Assembly: GCF_027924605.1 (NCBI RefSeq) | Contig: NZ_AP027042.1 | Location: 4,751,524-4,815,523 of the forward strand | DNA length: 64,000 bases | Direction: 5' to 3' | Source of the DNA: Dyella sp. GSA-30 | GTDB taxonomy: Bacteria; Pseudomonadota; Gammaproteobacteria; Xanthomonadales; Rhodanobacteraceae | Part shown: positions 1 to 8,303 of the stretch, one piece after another | Layout of the letters: the number at the start of each line of letters is the position of its first letter | Position numbering within the stretch: the first letter of the stretch is position 1 | Notes under the pieces: model-generated | Told to the model about the DNA's origin: nothing | Database searches by the model: none | The model's input: the letters and a program-made list of their open reading frames with translations, nothing else | Position numbers and translations under genes: made by a program

Positions 1-2078
1 TTACCGTACAGGCTGAGCGCATGCGTCAAGGCATAGGTCGCTTCGAACTCCGCGCCCTTGTAGATGGCGCCGCCGCCGTTGACGTAGACGCTCTCGTTGC
101 CGTTATCCGTAGCCACCGTGGTCTCGGCCAACAGGTTGGAGAAACGGATGTAGTAGACATCCGCACCAAAGGTCAAAGCGCGCGAGGCATACGCGGTGCC
201 CAGCTGGAAGTTGGTGGTCAGCTCCGGCTTCAGGCTGTGCGAACCGTTGATTTCGATGACATCAATCGGCGGTGCCAGGAAGCCCTTGGCCGCCTGCGCA
301 TAGGCACTCCACGAATCGCTGATCTTCTGATGCAGGCTGAGCGACGGCAGTGTCGCGTGATAAGTTGCCTCTGCGTCCGACGGTACCGGCGGCGTGACCT
401 TGTTCAACGTGGCGTCCAGCGTGCGCGTGACTTCCGAATAGCGCACGCCCGGGCTCAAGGTGGTGGTGTCGGTGATCTTCCAGTCGTACTGCACATACGG
501 CTGCAGCGTGTCGGTGCGATCGTCCAGCATGTAGTTCTGCAGCGGGCCATACTTGGTACCGGTGAACTGTCCGGTATTCATGTCCAACGGCAACTGGTAA
601 CGCGCATCGAGTGAACGCTCCAGCCAGACACCGGTGCTGAACGTGCCCGGCCCCAGATCGTGTGCTAGGCGCAATACATCACCGAAGGAATGAAAACCCG
701 AATCGGCAAGCTTGCCCGGTACGTCGGTCTTTATCGTGGCGACCTTCTTGCCCTTGGCGTCGTAGAAGGTCACGCCGTTGTCGGCGGGACTGTTGTCCGA
801 AGCATCACTGGTCTTGCGCGACCAGTGATCGAAGGTATTGAGATAGACCTTGTTGTCGATATCCCAATCGCCGAGACGACTGCTCAAGCCCAGGTACGTG
901 AAGCTGGAGTAGTACGCCGCATTGTTGTAACCCTGGTACGACTGCACCGCCGGATTGTCTGTCAGGCCGTAACGCCAGCCGTACTGCGCGATCTCGCCCA
1001 GGGTCGCGCCCTGCACGGTGTTCTGGTGCTCGCGGTTGTAGCTGGTGACAAAGGTCAGCGCGGTCTGCTCACCCAGCTGGGTGATCGTCTTGATGAAAAT
1101 ATGCTCGCGGCGGTCGTCGGTACCTTTGAGATAGGTATCGCTGGCCTCCTTGGAGATATCGGCAAACAGCCTGGTGTGTTCGCCAATCGCTTCGTCGACA
1201 TTGACGCCGCCAGCACGCGTATCCCAACTGCCAAGCGTCAGGTAAGGCGTAATACCCGGCTCGTCGCTCGGGTCGCGCGAACGCAAGGCCACCGTGCCGC
1301 CGAACGTCGCATTACCGATGGTCGAACCGCCACCGGGACCGCGATCGATTTCCGCCTGACCCAGCACATGGTTGTTGAAATAGGCCGAGGTCGTATGGTG
1401 CAAATCGCTGGCGTCGCCGAACGGGATGCCGTCGAACGTGATATTGAACTGGCCGTCCTGAAAGCCGCGCAGGCTGATGCCCTCGTTCTTGCCCAGGCCC
1501 GGGCCTTCCGGCGAGGACACCGTGACGCTGGGCGCGTACTTGATGATGTCGTCGAAATTGGCATTGAAACGCAGGCCGTCGCGGATGAACCGCTCGTCGA
1601 TCACCGAGGTGGGCTGAGTCGCATCGAGCGGTGCCGCGCTGGGCGCCAGAGTATCGACGGCGTTGGCACTGACGCTGACCGGTGCCAGGTCCTTCATGCC
1701 GCTCGTCGGGTCGATGCTCGGCAGCGGCTTGTCGGCCGGCTTATTGCCGGCCGGTACGTTTCCCACCGTACTCACCGGCACGATGGTGTAGGTGCTGGGC
1801 GTAACGGCTCGATAATCCAGCCCCGTACCCTGCAGCAGTCGTTTGAGCTGCTGTTCGGGCGACAGGCCGGCCGGTGCGCCCTTGGAGCGCAGGCTATCGG
1901 GAATCTCGGCGCGATAGACGATCTGCAAGCCGGTCTGTCGTGCAAACATCTCCAACGCCTGATTGAGCGGCATGGCCCCGATGGCCGCCGTGCTGGTGGC
2001 GGCGCTGTTATCGGCGAACGCGAGCATCGGCATGGTGCCAAGCACCAGGGCGATATGCAGGAAAAGCGATTTACGCAT
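1..2078 (-). CDS. TonB-dependent outer-membrane receptor with N-terminal STN signalling domain (3' end outside window)
   Basis: This is an outer-membrane beta-barrel receptor that imports a ferric siderophore or similar ligand using TonB energy and can signal to FecR. The reverse strand reads open for 692 codons from ATG at 2078 and runs off the window. A signal peptide (MRKSLFLHIALVLG...) is followed by an STN domain at about residues 35-95, then a plug domain with the motifs GISLRGF and FDGIPFGD, then barrel strands. The STN domain is the part that contacts FecR in FecA-like transducers. The gene lies 111 bases downstream of fecR and fecI on the same strand, which fits a cell-surface signalling system. 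The substrate cannot be told from sequence. The last roughly 100 or more residues, including the C-terminal aromatic signature, are not visible. Confidence 0.9.
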   Translation of the reverse strand, partial: MRKSLFLHIALVLGTMPMLAFADNSAATSTAAIGAMPLNQALEMFARQTGLQIVYRAEIPDSLRSKGAPAGLSPEQQLKRLLQGTGLDYRAVTPSTYTIVPVSTVGNVPAGNKPADKPLPSIDPTSGMKDLAPVSVSANAVDTLAPSAAPLDATQPTSVIDERFIRDGLRFNANFDDIIKYAPSVTVSSPEGPGLGKNEGISLRGFQDGQFNITFDGIPFGDASDLHHTTSAYFNNHVLGQAEIDRGPGGGSTIGNATFGGTVALRSRDPSDEPGITPYLTLGSWDTRAGGVNVDEAIGEHTRLFADISKEASDTYLKGTDDRREHIFIKTITQLGEQTALTFVTSYNREHQNTVQGATLGEIAQYGWRYGLTDNPAVQSYQGYNNAAYYSSFTYLGLSSRLGDWDIDNKVYLNTFDHWSRKTSDASDNSPADNGVTFYDAKGKKVATIKTDVPGKLADSGFHSFGDVLRLAHDLGPGTFSTGVWLERSLDARYQLPLDMNTGQFTGTKYGPLQNYMLDDRTDTLQPYVQYDWKITDTTTLSPGVRYSEVTRTLDATLNKVTPPVPSDAEATYHATLPSLSLHQKISDSWSAYAQAAKGFLAPPIDVIEINGSHSLKPELTTNFQLGTAYASRALTFGADVYYIRFSNLLAETTVATDNGNESVYVNGGGAIYKGAEFEATYALTHALSLYG

Positions 2079-2189
2079 GGAGAACGAACCTGTGATGGGA
2101 TAGGAATCGGCAGGCAGGTTTTTGCCCGTTACCCCATCTACGAGTGCCCGGCGAAAAAATCGGGTACCGTTTTTTCGATGAATTTTTTC

Positions 2190-3302
2190 CTACAACCGCG
2201 TTGCACTTTGTGACGACTCGGCGCCAACGACGCGCACCCGATCCTTTTCGCGCTCGATCCGCACATGCGGCAATGTCTGCAGATAAGCGATAAAGGCATC
2301 GACGTCGCGCGCGTGAAACACACCGCTCAAACGCATGTTCGCCACGGCTGGATCTTCGATCAACAAGGGCCGGGTGGTGTAGGCATTAAAACGTCGCGCC
2401 ACATTCGCGACCGTATCGCGCTGAAAGCGAATTTCCGTCGGCAGCCATGCGGTGGCCGATGCAAGATCGGTCGATGTCGAACGACGCACGCTACCTTGCG
2501 CATCCATATGCGCCTGCTCGCCGCCCGTCAGATTGGCTAGTGAGGCGCCCGCTTCGTTGCGCCAGGCAGCCCAGCGCGAGCCGCGCTCCAGAACCTGCAC
2601 GCGGCCGCTGATGACGGCAACGTCCGCACCCTGCTCGGTACGCTGCACCGCGAATACCGTGCCGATGTCCCGCAAGAGATTCGCACCCACGGTGACGCTC
2701 AACGGGCGGGCCGCATCCTTGCCGACATCGAACAGGGCGTTGCCGCTTACGATCTCGATATGGCGCGCATGCTCATCGAAGCGCACCGCGATGGTGCTCT
2801 GCCGGTCGAGCTGTACCAGCGTTCCGTCAGACAGGGCGACGCTGCGCACGGCATCATTGCCCGAGCTATAGACGTCAGCGGGAGCTTCACGTCCAAACCA
2901 CCAACCGGAAGCGCCCAGCACAACGATGGCGAACATCGCCGCCGCAGTCAGCCACGCTGTGCGATGGCGGCGACGTGGTGCCGGTATCCGCACGGCCTCT
3001 TTTCGCGCTGGAAGAGCGGCTGGCTTGCGCAGGGCCACCACCGCACTTTCGGTGGCAGCCAGATCGACCAGCTGATCCGTGCTGAGTGCCTCCATCGTGG
3101 CGGCAACCTGCATATCGCCATGCATCTGCGCGATCGCCAGATACTCGCTCAAATGCGCCGGCGAGCGCCGCAGCCATGCCAGAAACTCGCGTTGCTGCGC
3201 TTCGGACATGCCCGCGCGCTGATCCAGATACCAGCTTGCCGCCTGCTCGGTAAGCCGCAGCGAGCTTTCTCCGGAGTGCTTGAAGCGCTGTGTCTCATTC
3301 AT
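2190..3302 (-). CDS. FecR-family anti-sigma factor / signal transducer
   Basis: This is an inner-membrane regulator that relays the occupancy of a TonB receptor to its sigma factor. The start chosen is ATG 3302 (MNETQRFKHSG), giving 370 residues. An open frame extends further upstream but would run through fecI. An N-terminal cytoplasmic domain (about residues 10-55, with FLAWLRRSPAHLSEY typical of FecR-like DUF4880) is followed by a membrane segment near residues 100-120 (WLTAAAMFAIVVLGASGWWFG). A periplasmic FecR domain and a C-terminal secretin/TonB-like region (FNAYTTRPLLIEDPA) complete it. Its start codon overlaps the end of the sigma gene by 8 bases (ATGAATGA), implying translational coupling. 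The receptor follows 111 bases downstream. Family assignment is firm; the inducing ligand is unknown. Confidence 0.9.
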   Translation of the reverse strand: MNETQRFKHSGESSLRLTEQAASWYLDQRAGMSEAQQREFLAWLRRSPAHLSEYLAIAQMHGDMQVAATMEALSTDQLVDLAATESAVVALRKPAALPARKEAVRIPAPRRRHRTAWLTAAAMFAIVVLGASGWWFGREAPADVYSSGNDAVRSVALSDGTLVQLDRQSTIAVRFDEHARHIEIVSGNALFDVGKDAARPLSVTVGANLLRDIGTVFAVQRTEQGADVAVISGRVQVLERGSRWAAWRNEAGASLANLTGGEQAHMDAQGSVRRSTSTDLASATAWLPTEIRFQRDTVANVARRFNAYTTRPLLIEDPAVANMRLSGVFHARDVDAFIAYLQTLPHVRIEREKDRVRVVGAESSQSATRL

Positions 3303-3813
3303 AGCGAAGCATCCCTTGCCGGCATGCTGCCAGTCCTTTGACGATGTACTTCTTGACCATGTTCGGCGAGATACCCAGACGTTCGCCGATCTCGCGATAA
3401 CCCAGTTCATCGCGATAATGCAGCACCAGCACCGCACGGCATTTGGGCGATAGCCGTCCAATCAATTGCCCCAGCCGCTGCCGTCGCAGCCCCTGATCGA
3501 CCTGAGCGTCGGCTTCGCAGGGTGCGCTCAGCCGGTCCAGCACTTCTTCCAGACCTTCGCTGCTTACCGGAGCGCGACGCTTCATCTGTGCGCGTTCCTT
3601 GATCAGGTTGGATGCTACCGTGACCAGATACGCCTCCGGGTTGCGGATGTCCTCCTGGCCGCCACGATCGCTGCGCAGCAGGCGCAGATAGACCTCCTGC
3701 ACAAGATCCTGCGCGTCCCAGGCGTGCGCGACCCGCCGCATGACATAGCTATTGAGCCATGCCCCTTGCTCGGCAAACAGCTTGGACCACGTGTTGTGCT
3801 TGTCGGCGCTCAC
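3295..3813 (-). CDS. FecI-like ECF RNA polymerase sigma factor
   Basis: This extracytoplasmic-function sigma factor of the iron-uptake class has 172 residues. Region 2 is seen at about residues 15-50 (AHAWDAQDLVQEVYLRLL) and its extension at NPEAYLVTVASNLIKERA. Region 4, the helix-turn-helix that binds the -35 element, ends the protein (LSPKCRAVLVLHYRDELGYREIGERLGIS). The frame opens at GTG 3813, and no better ATG is in register. It heads a fecI-fecR-receptor operon, overlapping fecR by 8 bases. By analogy with E. coli FecI it should transcribe the receptor gene once FecR is activated. The promoter of fecI itself must lie in 3814-3947, shared with the divergent cyclophilin gene. Confidence 0.9.
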   Translation of the reverse strand: MSADKHNTWSKLFAEQGAWLNSYVMRRVAHAWDAQDLVQEVYLRLLRSDRGGQEDIRNPEAYLVTVASNLIKERAQMKRRAPVSSEGLEEVLDRLSAPCEADAQVDQGLRRQRLGQLIGRLSPKCRAVLVLHYRDELGYREIGERLGISPNMVKKYIVKGLAACRQGMLRYE

Positions 3814-3947
3814 TACGGACCCGTACGGAACGGCCGGGGGCCGTCTGCAATGAACCGGCCACGCTAAAGGCGATATGTGACGGCACGATGAAAGCGCAAC
3901 CCGCCTCTGCTACCTTCACCGCTTCTTCGATCACCGCAAGGTCCGTC

Positions 3948-4877
3948 ATGCGCCGACTCGCTCCGTCCCTGCTTGGCCTCTCGTTGCTCTGCGCGCTGGC
4001 ATTGCCGGCAGCCATGGCCGCCGAATCCGGAAAGACCCCTTCGCCCAAGGAGTTACTGGATCACGCCAAGCCGGAAGAATGGCGCAGCCCCGATCCGCAG
4101 AACATCGTGGTAATGCAGTTGCCGCAGGGGCGCGTGGTGATCGAGCTGGCGCCGGACTTTACGCCGCGGCACGCGGAAAACATCCGCACCCTGGTGCGTG
4201 GCCACTATTTCGATGGCCTGGCGATCATCCGCGTGCAGGATAACTTCGTTACCCAATGGGGCGATCCGGAAGACGACGACAAGGGCGACAAGTCCAAGCT
4301 GCGTTCGCTGGGCAAGGCCAGCAAAACCCTGCCGCCCGAATACACCCGTCCGATCGATGACAAACTGCCATGGACTGCCCTGCCCGATGGCGACGTCTAT
4401 GCCCCCGAAGTCGGCTTCTCCGAGGGCTTCCCCGTGGCGCGCGACAAGACCACCGGCCAGGAGTGGCTGACCCATTGCTATGGCGCTGTCGGCGTGGCCC
4501 GCGATGTCGGTCCGGAAACCGGTAGCGGCAGTTCGCTTTACGCCATCATCGGCCAGGCACCGCGCGGTCTCGACCGCAACCTGGCCGTGGCCGGCCGCGT
4601 ACTGCAAGGCATGGAGTTCCTGTCGGCTTTCCCGCGCGGCACCGGGGCGCTGGGTTTCTACGAGAAGCCCGAACAGCGCACGACGATCCGCTCGGTCACC
4701 CTGCTCGCCGATATGCCCGCTGCGCAACGACCGAAGTTGCAGGTGCTACGCACCGATAGCCCGACCTTTGCCGCGCTGATCGAGGCGAAGCGCAATCGGC
4801 ATGATGATTTCTACACCGTACCGGCTGGCAAGATCGACTTGTGCAGCATCAATGTCCCCGTGCGTGATGCAAAGTAG
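3948..4877 (+). CDS. Cyclophilin-type peptidyl-prolyl cis-trans isomerase, secreted
   Basis: It catalyses proline isomerisation during protein folding, probably in the periplasm. The start is set at ATG 3948 because it begins a clean signal peptide (MRRLAPSLLGLSLLCALALPAAMA), giving 309 residues; an open frame upstream is only read-through of the promoter region. The cyclophilin fold starts at about residue 45 (VVMQLPQGRVVIELAPDFTP, RHAENIRTLVRGHYFDGLAIIRV, FVTQWGDPE). It is longer than single-domain cyclophilins because of an insertion after WGDPE (about residues 105-175) and an extended C-terminus. It is divergent from fecI with 134 bases between them. The isomerase assignment is good; the client proteins are unknown. 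Confidence 0.85.
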   Translation: MRRLAPSLLGLSLLCALALPAAMAAESGKTPSPKELLDHAKPEEWRSPDPQNIVVMQLPQGRVVIELAPDFTPRHAENIRTLVRGHYFDGLAIIRVQDNFVTQWGDPEDDDKGDKSKLRSLGKASKTLPPEYTRPIDDKLPWTALPDGDVYAPEVGFSEGFPVARDKTTGQEWLTHCYGAVGVARDVGPETGSGSSLYAIIGQAPRGLDRNLAVAGRVLQGMEFLSAFPRGTGALGFYEKPEQRTTIRSVTLLADMPAAQRPKLQVLRTDSPTFAALIEAKRNRHDDFYTVPAGKIDLCSINVPVRDAK

Positions 4878-4887
4878 CTAGCAGCCG

Positions 4888-5163
4888 CTAGACCGCCGTT
4901 TCGACAGAGCGCTCTCGCTCTGTCGATTCGCTGTTGCCTTCCGGATAGTGATACCAGGATTGATGCGGAGAAGACTGCTTGCACGAAAAGCATTGAGTCT
5001 TCTCCCAAAAATGGCCGCAGCCGGGACAGCAGCCGGCCGTCCAGAACGTATGCCAGCGCGTGCCGCAACCCGAACCGGGCTCGCCCGGCGCGCAATACCA
5101 GCGGCTGTCAATCTTGGGTTCCCACGAGCAAAGCGGGCAATGGATATGCGGCTGGGCTGACAT
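4888..5163 (-). CDS. Small cysteine-rich zinc-ribbon-like protein
   Basis: This 91-residue protein has nine cysteines at residues 9, 12, 24, 33, 45, 46, 49, 58 and 61, including three CxxC pairs. Aromatic residues sit between them (CSWEPK, RWHTFWTAG, GHFWEKTQC) and the motif SPHQSWYHYP ends the conserved part. The pattern suggests a double zinc ribbon; no catalytic motif is visible. The start is ATG 5163, preceded by AGGG at a good ribosome-binding distance. An upstream ATG in frame (5187) lacks such a site. It follows the ABC exporter gene by 36 bases on the same strand, so the two are probably co-transcribed. The function is unknown; binding of zinc or another soft metal is inferred from the cysteines only. 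Confidence 0.7.
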   Translation of the reverse strand: MSAQPHIHCPLCSWEPKIDSRWYCAPGEPGSGCGTRWHTFWTAGCCPGCGHFWEKTQCFSCKQSSPHQSWYHYPEGNSESTERERSVETAV

Positions 5164-5199
5164 TGGCTTCCCTGAGGTCCTGTCCACTCCATAGTGTAA

Positions 5200-7101
5200 T
5201 CAACGATACCCCGCCGCCTGCAACTCAAACAGCTCGGCATAGTGACCGCCGGCGGCAAGCAGGTCCGCATGACTGCCGATCTCCACGATGCTGCCGCCTT
5301 CGAGCACCATGATGCGGTCGGCCATGCGCACCGTCGAAAAGCGATGCGAGATCAGCACCGCGGTCTTGCCCTGCGACAGCTCCTTGAAACGCTGAAACAC
5401 CTCGAACTCCGAGCGCGCATCCAGCGCCGCGGTCGGCTCGTCCAGGATCAATAGCTGCGCATCGCGCATGTACGCACGAGCGATGGCGATCTTCTGCCAC
5501 TCGCCACCGGAAAGGTCCACGCCACCCTTGAACAGCTTGCCCAGCATCTGCTCATAACCCTTGGGCAGCTTGGCGATCACCTCGTCGGCAACGCTGCGGC
5601 GCGCTGCATCGGTGATGCGCTCGCGATCGTCGCGCGCCTCAATGCGGCCGACAGCAATATTGTCGGCAGCACTCAGGAAGTAGCGCACGAAGTCCTGAAA
5701 GATCACCCCGGTATTCGCACGCAACTCGTGCAGATCGTATTCGCTCAACGGATGACCATCGAGCAGAATGCGGCCCTCGTCCGGGTCGTAGAGTCGCGAA
5801 AGCAATTTGACCAACGTCGTCTTACCAGCGCCGTTTTCGCCCACCAGCGCCAGCACCTCACCCGCGCGCAACGTGAAGTTGAGGTTGCGCACCGCCCAAC
5901 GCTCGGCATCGGGGTAACGGAAACCCACGTCCTCAAATACGAAGCCTTCGCGGATAGGACTAGGAAACGGCCGTGGGTGTTCGGGCGTATAGATTTCCGG
6001 CTTGATCTGGAAGAACGAAAACAGATCATCGAGATAAAGCGCCTGGCCTGCCACCTGCGAGAAACCGATCAGCAGGTTCTCCAGCAAGCTGCGCAGTCGG
6101 CGGAACGAAGCGGACAGGAAGGTGAGGTCGCCGATGGTGAAATCGCCGCTTACCGTGCGAAACGCAATGATCGCGTAGGCAAGGTAATAGCCGATCGTGC
6201 CGATGGTGGTGAACAGACCGCCCCAGCCGGCGCGGCGCAGCGCGATGCTGCGGTTGGCGCGATAGATCGACTTGGACAGCACGCGATAACGGTCGATCAG
6301 GAAATCATTGAGGTTGAAGCTTTTGACTTCCTTGGCCGTTTGCGCGCTGGCGCCCACCATGCGCAGGTAGTCGAGCTCGCGTCGCTCCGGGGTCCATTGG
6401 TAATTAACCGCGTAACTCTGCGCATTGAAATGCAGCTCACCGACAAAGACCGGTACCAGCGCGATCAGCAACAGCAGAATCAACCAAGGCGCATAGACCG
6501 CCAGGCCCACCGCAAAGCTGACGATGGTGACGATGTCCTGCGCCTGCCCGAGCAACTGCGAAAGCAGTGAACTCCGCCCGGCTACCTGGCGTCGCGCGCG
6601 ATCCAGTCGATCCTGCAGATCGGCGTCTTCGAAATCTTCCAGATCGAGCGAAGCGGCATGCAGCATCAATTCGATACTGGTAGCGTTGCTGTAAAGCTCG
6701 GACAGCAGCGAATCGATCAGCGAGACGATACGACCCAGAATGTCCGCGGCGATCGCCAGCGAGAATTCCAGCGCAAGCAAGGCCCAAAGGCGATGCATCT
6801 GTGCGTCCGCCAACCAGTCGGACAGCCCACCATGGAAACCGCCCGCGCGAATCAGATGCGTGACTTCGTCGATGATCAGCTTGCCGACGTAGAGCGTCAC
6901 CACCGGCAGCAGTGCACGTGCCAGCCTCAGGACGATGGTCCAGATGCACAGCCAGGGGCTGGTTCGCCATATACCGAGCAGGAACGGCGGCAGGTTGCGC
7001 AAGGCGCTGAAGCGCTCGCGCAGGCTTTGCTTGGGCGGCGGCTCGCCGCGACTGGCCCCACCCTTACCTGCTCGCCCACCCATGCTGTATTCGCGCGGCA
7101 T
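5200..7101 (-). CDS. ABC transporter, fused permease and ATP-binding protein (exporter type)
   Basis: This half-transporter of the MsbA/LmrA exporter type probably works as a homodimer in the inner membrane. It has 633 residues from ATG 7101, which has GGAAG upstream; an in-frame ATG 45 bases earlier lacks a site. About six membrane segments occupy residues 40-360. The ATPase follows with Walker A GENGAGKTT, signature LSGGEWQKIAIARA, Walker B LLILDEPTAALD and H-loop VLISHRFS. The substrate is not evident. The gene is divergent from the YqjI-like regulator across 115 bases that contain a perfect palindrome. It could therefore be under that regulator and transport a metal chelate or related compound, but this is inference from position. 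Confidence 0.9.
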   Translation of the reverse strand: MPREYSMGGRAGKGGASRGEPPPKQSLRERFSALRNLPPFLLGIWRTSPWLCIWTIVLRLARALLPVVTLYVGKLIIDEVTHLIRAGGFHGGLSDWLADAQMHRLWALLALEFSLAIAADILGRIVSLIDSLLSELYSNATSIELMLHAASLDLEDFEDADLQDRLDRARRQVAGRSSLLSQLLGQAQDIVTIVSFAVGLAVYAPWLILLLLIALVPVFVGELHFNAQSYAVNYQWTPERRELDYLRMVGASAQTAKEVKSFNLNDFLIDRYRVLSKSIYRANRSIALRRAGWGGLFTTIGTIGYYLAYAIIAFRTVSGDFTIGDLTFLSASFRRLRSLLENLLIGFSQVAGQALYLDDLFSFFQIKPEIYTPEHPRPFPSPIREGFVFEDVGFRYPDAERWAVRNLNFTLRAGEVLALVGENGAGKTTLVKLLSRLYDPDEGRILLDGHPLSEYDLHELRANTGVIFQDFVRYFLSAADNIAVGRIEARDDRERITDAARRSVADEVIAKLPKGYEQMLGKLFKGGVDLSGGEWQKIAIARAYMRDAQLLILDEPTAALDARSEFEVFQRFKELSQGKTAVLISHRFSTVRMADRIMVLEGGSIVEIGSHADLLAAGGHYAELFELQAAGYR

Positions 7102-7166
7102 CGTTACTTCCGGGTCCGGCCTTAGCCGAAAGCCGGAGCATGCCATGGGGGCTTGTCTTTAGATAC

Positions 7167-7186
7167 ACTTACGATATATCGTAAGT
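7167..7186. promoter_or_regulatory. Perfect 20-bp palindrome, likely operator of the PadR/YqjI-like regulator
   Basis: The half-sites ACTTACGATA and TATCGTAAGT form an exact inverted repeat with no spacer. The element lies between the divergent ABC exporter (start 7101) and the PadR-family gene (start 7217), 30 bases upstream of the latter. PadR regulators commonly bind AT-rich palindromes in their own promoters. A possible -10 (GATACT, 7195-7200) for the regulator would place the palindrome across its -35 region, which suits autorepression. Binding is inferred. Confidence 0.75.
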
Positions 7187-7216
7187 ACATCTTAGATACT
7201 ACGAGAGAACCTGATC

Positions 7217-7861
7217 ATGCGCGGACACCATTCGTTATTTCATGCGATGCGCCATCGGTTCCGGGCCATGCACGAGGAACACCACGACCGGGCTTTTGAA
7301 CACCATGCCGCACGCCACGGCTTTCGCGGCGGCCCGGGCGGGGATTTCTTTGCCGACTGGAACGAGCTGCGTGGCGGCGGCCGGCGCGGCGGCGGCCGCA
7401 TGTTCGGTCACGGCGATCTGAAACTGCTGCTGCTCGCCCTGCTCGAACAACAGCCGCGTCACGGCTACGAGATGATTCGCATCATCGAAGAAATGTTTCA
7501 TGGCCACTACTCGCCCAGCCCCGGCGCCATCTACCCCACGCTGACCATGCTGGAAGAAATGGGACATGCGCAGGTGGAGAACGAACAGGGCGGACGCAAG
7601 CTCTATGCAATCACCGACGAGGGACGCCGCTTCCTCGACGAAAACCGTGCCGCGGTCGAAGCCATGACCGAACGCACCGAACACAGCGCGCGCATGGCTG
7701 CGAAGATGTCAGCGCCGCAGGCCATCCGCCAGGCCATGCATGCCCTCAAGCATGCCCTGCTGATGCGCGGTACGGAGTGGACCCGTGCGGAAACCCAACG
7801 CGTTGCGGCCATTCTCGAAAAAGCGGCCACCGACATCGCCACCGGGCAGCGCCGTGAATAG
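7217..7861 (+). CDS. PadR-family transcriptional regulator, YqjI-like with His-rich N-terminus
   Basis: This DNA-binding repressor is probably metal-responsive. It has 214 residues. The first 34 carry ten histidines in HH and HxxxH groups, followed by a Gly/Arg-rich linker. The PadR winged-helix domain is at about residues 65-150 (FGHGDLKLLLLALLEQQPRHGYEMI, SPSPGAIYPTLTMLEEMG, GGRKLYAITDEGRRFL), and helices for dimerisation end the protein. E. coli YqjI has the same plan, a metal-binding His/Cys-rich head plus PadR, responds to nickel and represses the ferric reductase gene yqjH. Here a YqjH-like gene lies downstream in the same operon. The gene overlaps the Fur-like gene by 8 bases. Nickel specificity is inferred from the homologue. 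Confidence 0.85.
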   Translation: MRGHHSLFHAMRHRFRAMHEEHHDRAFEHHAARHGFRGGPGGDFFADWNELRGGGRRGGGRMFGHGDLKLLLLALLEQQPRHGYEMIRIIEEMFHGHYSPSPGAIYPTLTMLEEMGHAQVENEQGGRKLYAITDEGRRFLDENRAAVEAMTERTEHSARMAAKMSAPQAIRQAMHALKHALLMRGTEWTRAETQRVAAILEKAATDIATGQRRE

Positions 7862-8237
7862 CCCCGGCGAGGATCTGGATCGCTGGCAGCAACGCTGCAA
7901 GGCCGCTGGCCTGCAAATGACCGCCCCCCGACGCGCCGTGCTGGCTGCCCTGGTGGCACGACAGGACGCCATGGATGCGGTGGCGTTGCTTGTACAGGCA
8001 CGCGAACACTATCCACGCGCCAGTATCGGCACGGTGTACCGCTTCATGCGCGAGCTGGAACAGCACGCCCTGGTGCAGGTACACAGCGAGGCTCATGGGC
8101 GCATCCATTGGCGACTTGCCGGCACGGCGCAACCCGTTGCGACACCACCGGACATGGATGCCCTGGCCGTCGTGCGGCAAATCGCCGAGCGCCTGGGCTA
8201 CCGCTTGATTCGCCGCAACGGCGACTTCATCTACTGA
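7854..8237 (+). CDS. Short Fur-like transcriptional regulator lacking the usual metal-binding segment
   Basis: This is a ferric-uptake-regulator homologue of about 127 residues, starting at GTG 7854. That codon overlaps the end of the PadR gene (GTGAATAG). The winged helix is recognisable: AAGLQMTAPRRAVLAALVA, then ASIGTVYRFMRELEQHALV, then GRIHWRLAG. The region that normally carries the HHDHxxC-type zinc and iron ligands is absent. After the wing the chain passes directly to a short C-terminal segment resembling the last helix and strand (VVRQIAERLGYRLIRRNGDFIY). It has no cysteine pairs. It may dimerise poorly, bind metal differently or be metal-independent. Its place between yqjI-like and yqjH-like genes suggests a role in iron or nickel control. 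An in-frame ATG at 7785 lies inside the PadR gene and was not used. Confidence 0.75.
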   Translation: MNSPGEDLDRWQQRCKAAGLQMTAPRRAVLAALVARQDAMDAVALLVQAREHYPRASIGTVYRFMRELEQHALVQVHSEAHGRIHWRLAGTAQPVATPPDMDALAVVRQIAERLGYRLIRRNGDFIY

Positions 8238-8303
8238 TTCCCCGCCACGCCATCGCTCATCCGAGCCAGTAGCCGGCTGCTTACTTTCCCCCAAGGAGCA
8301 TTC

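Noticed and set aside
690-2213. Long plus-strand open frame of about 500 codons
   Set aside because: It is antisense to the TonB-dependent receptor, whose STN, plug and barrel motifs are on the minus strand; the product shows no recognisable domain.
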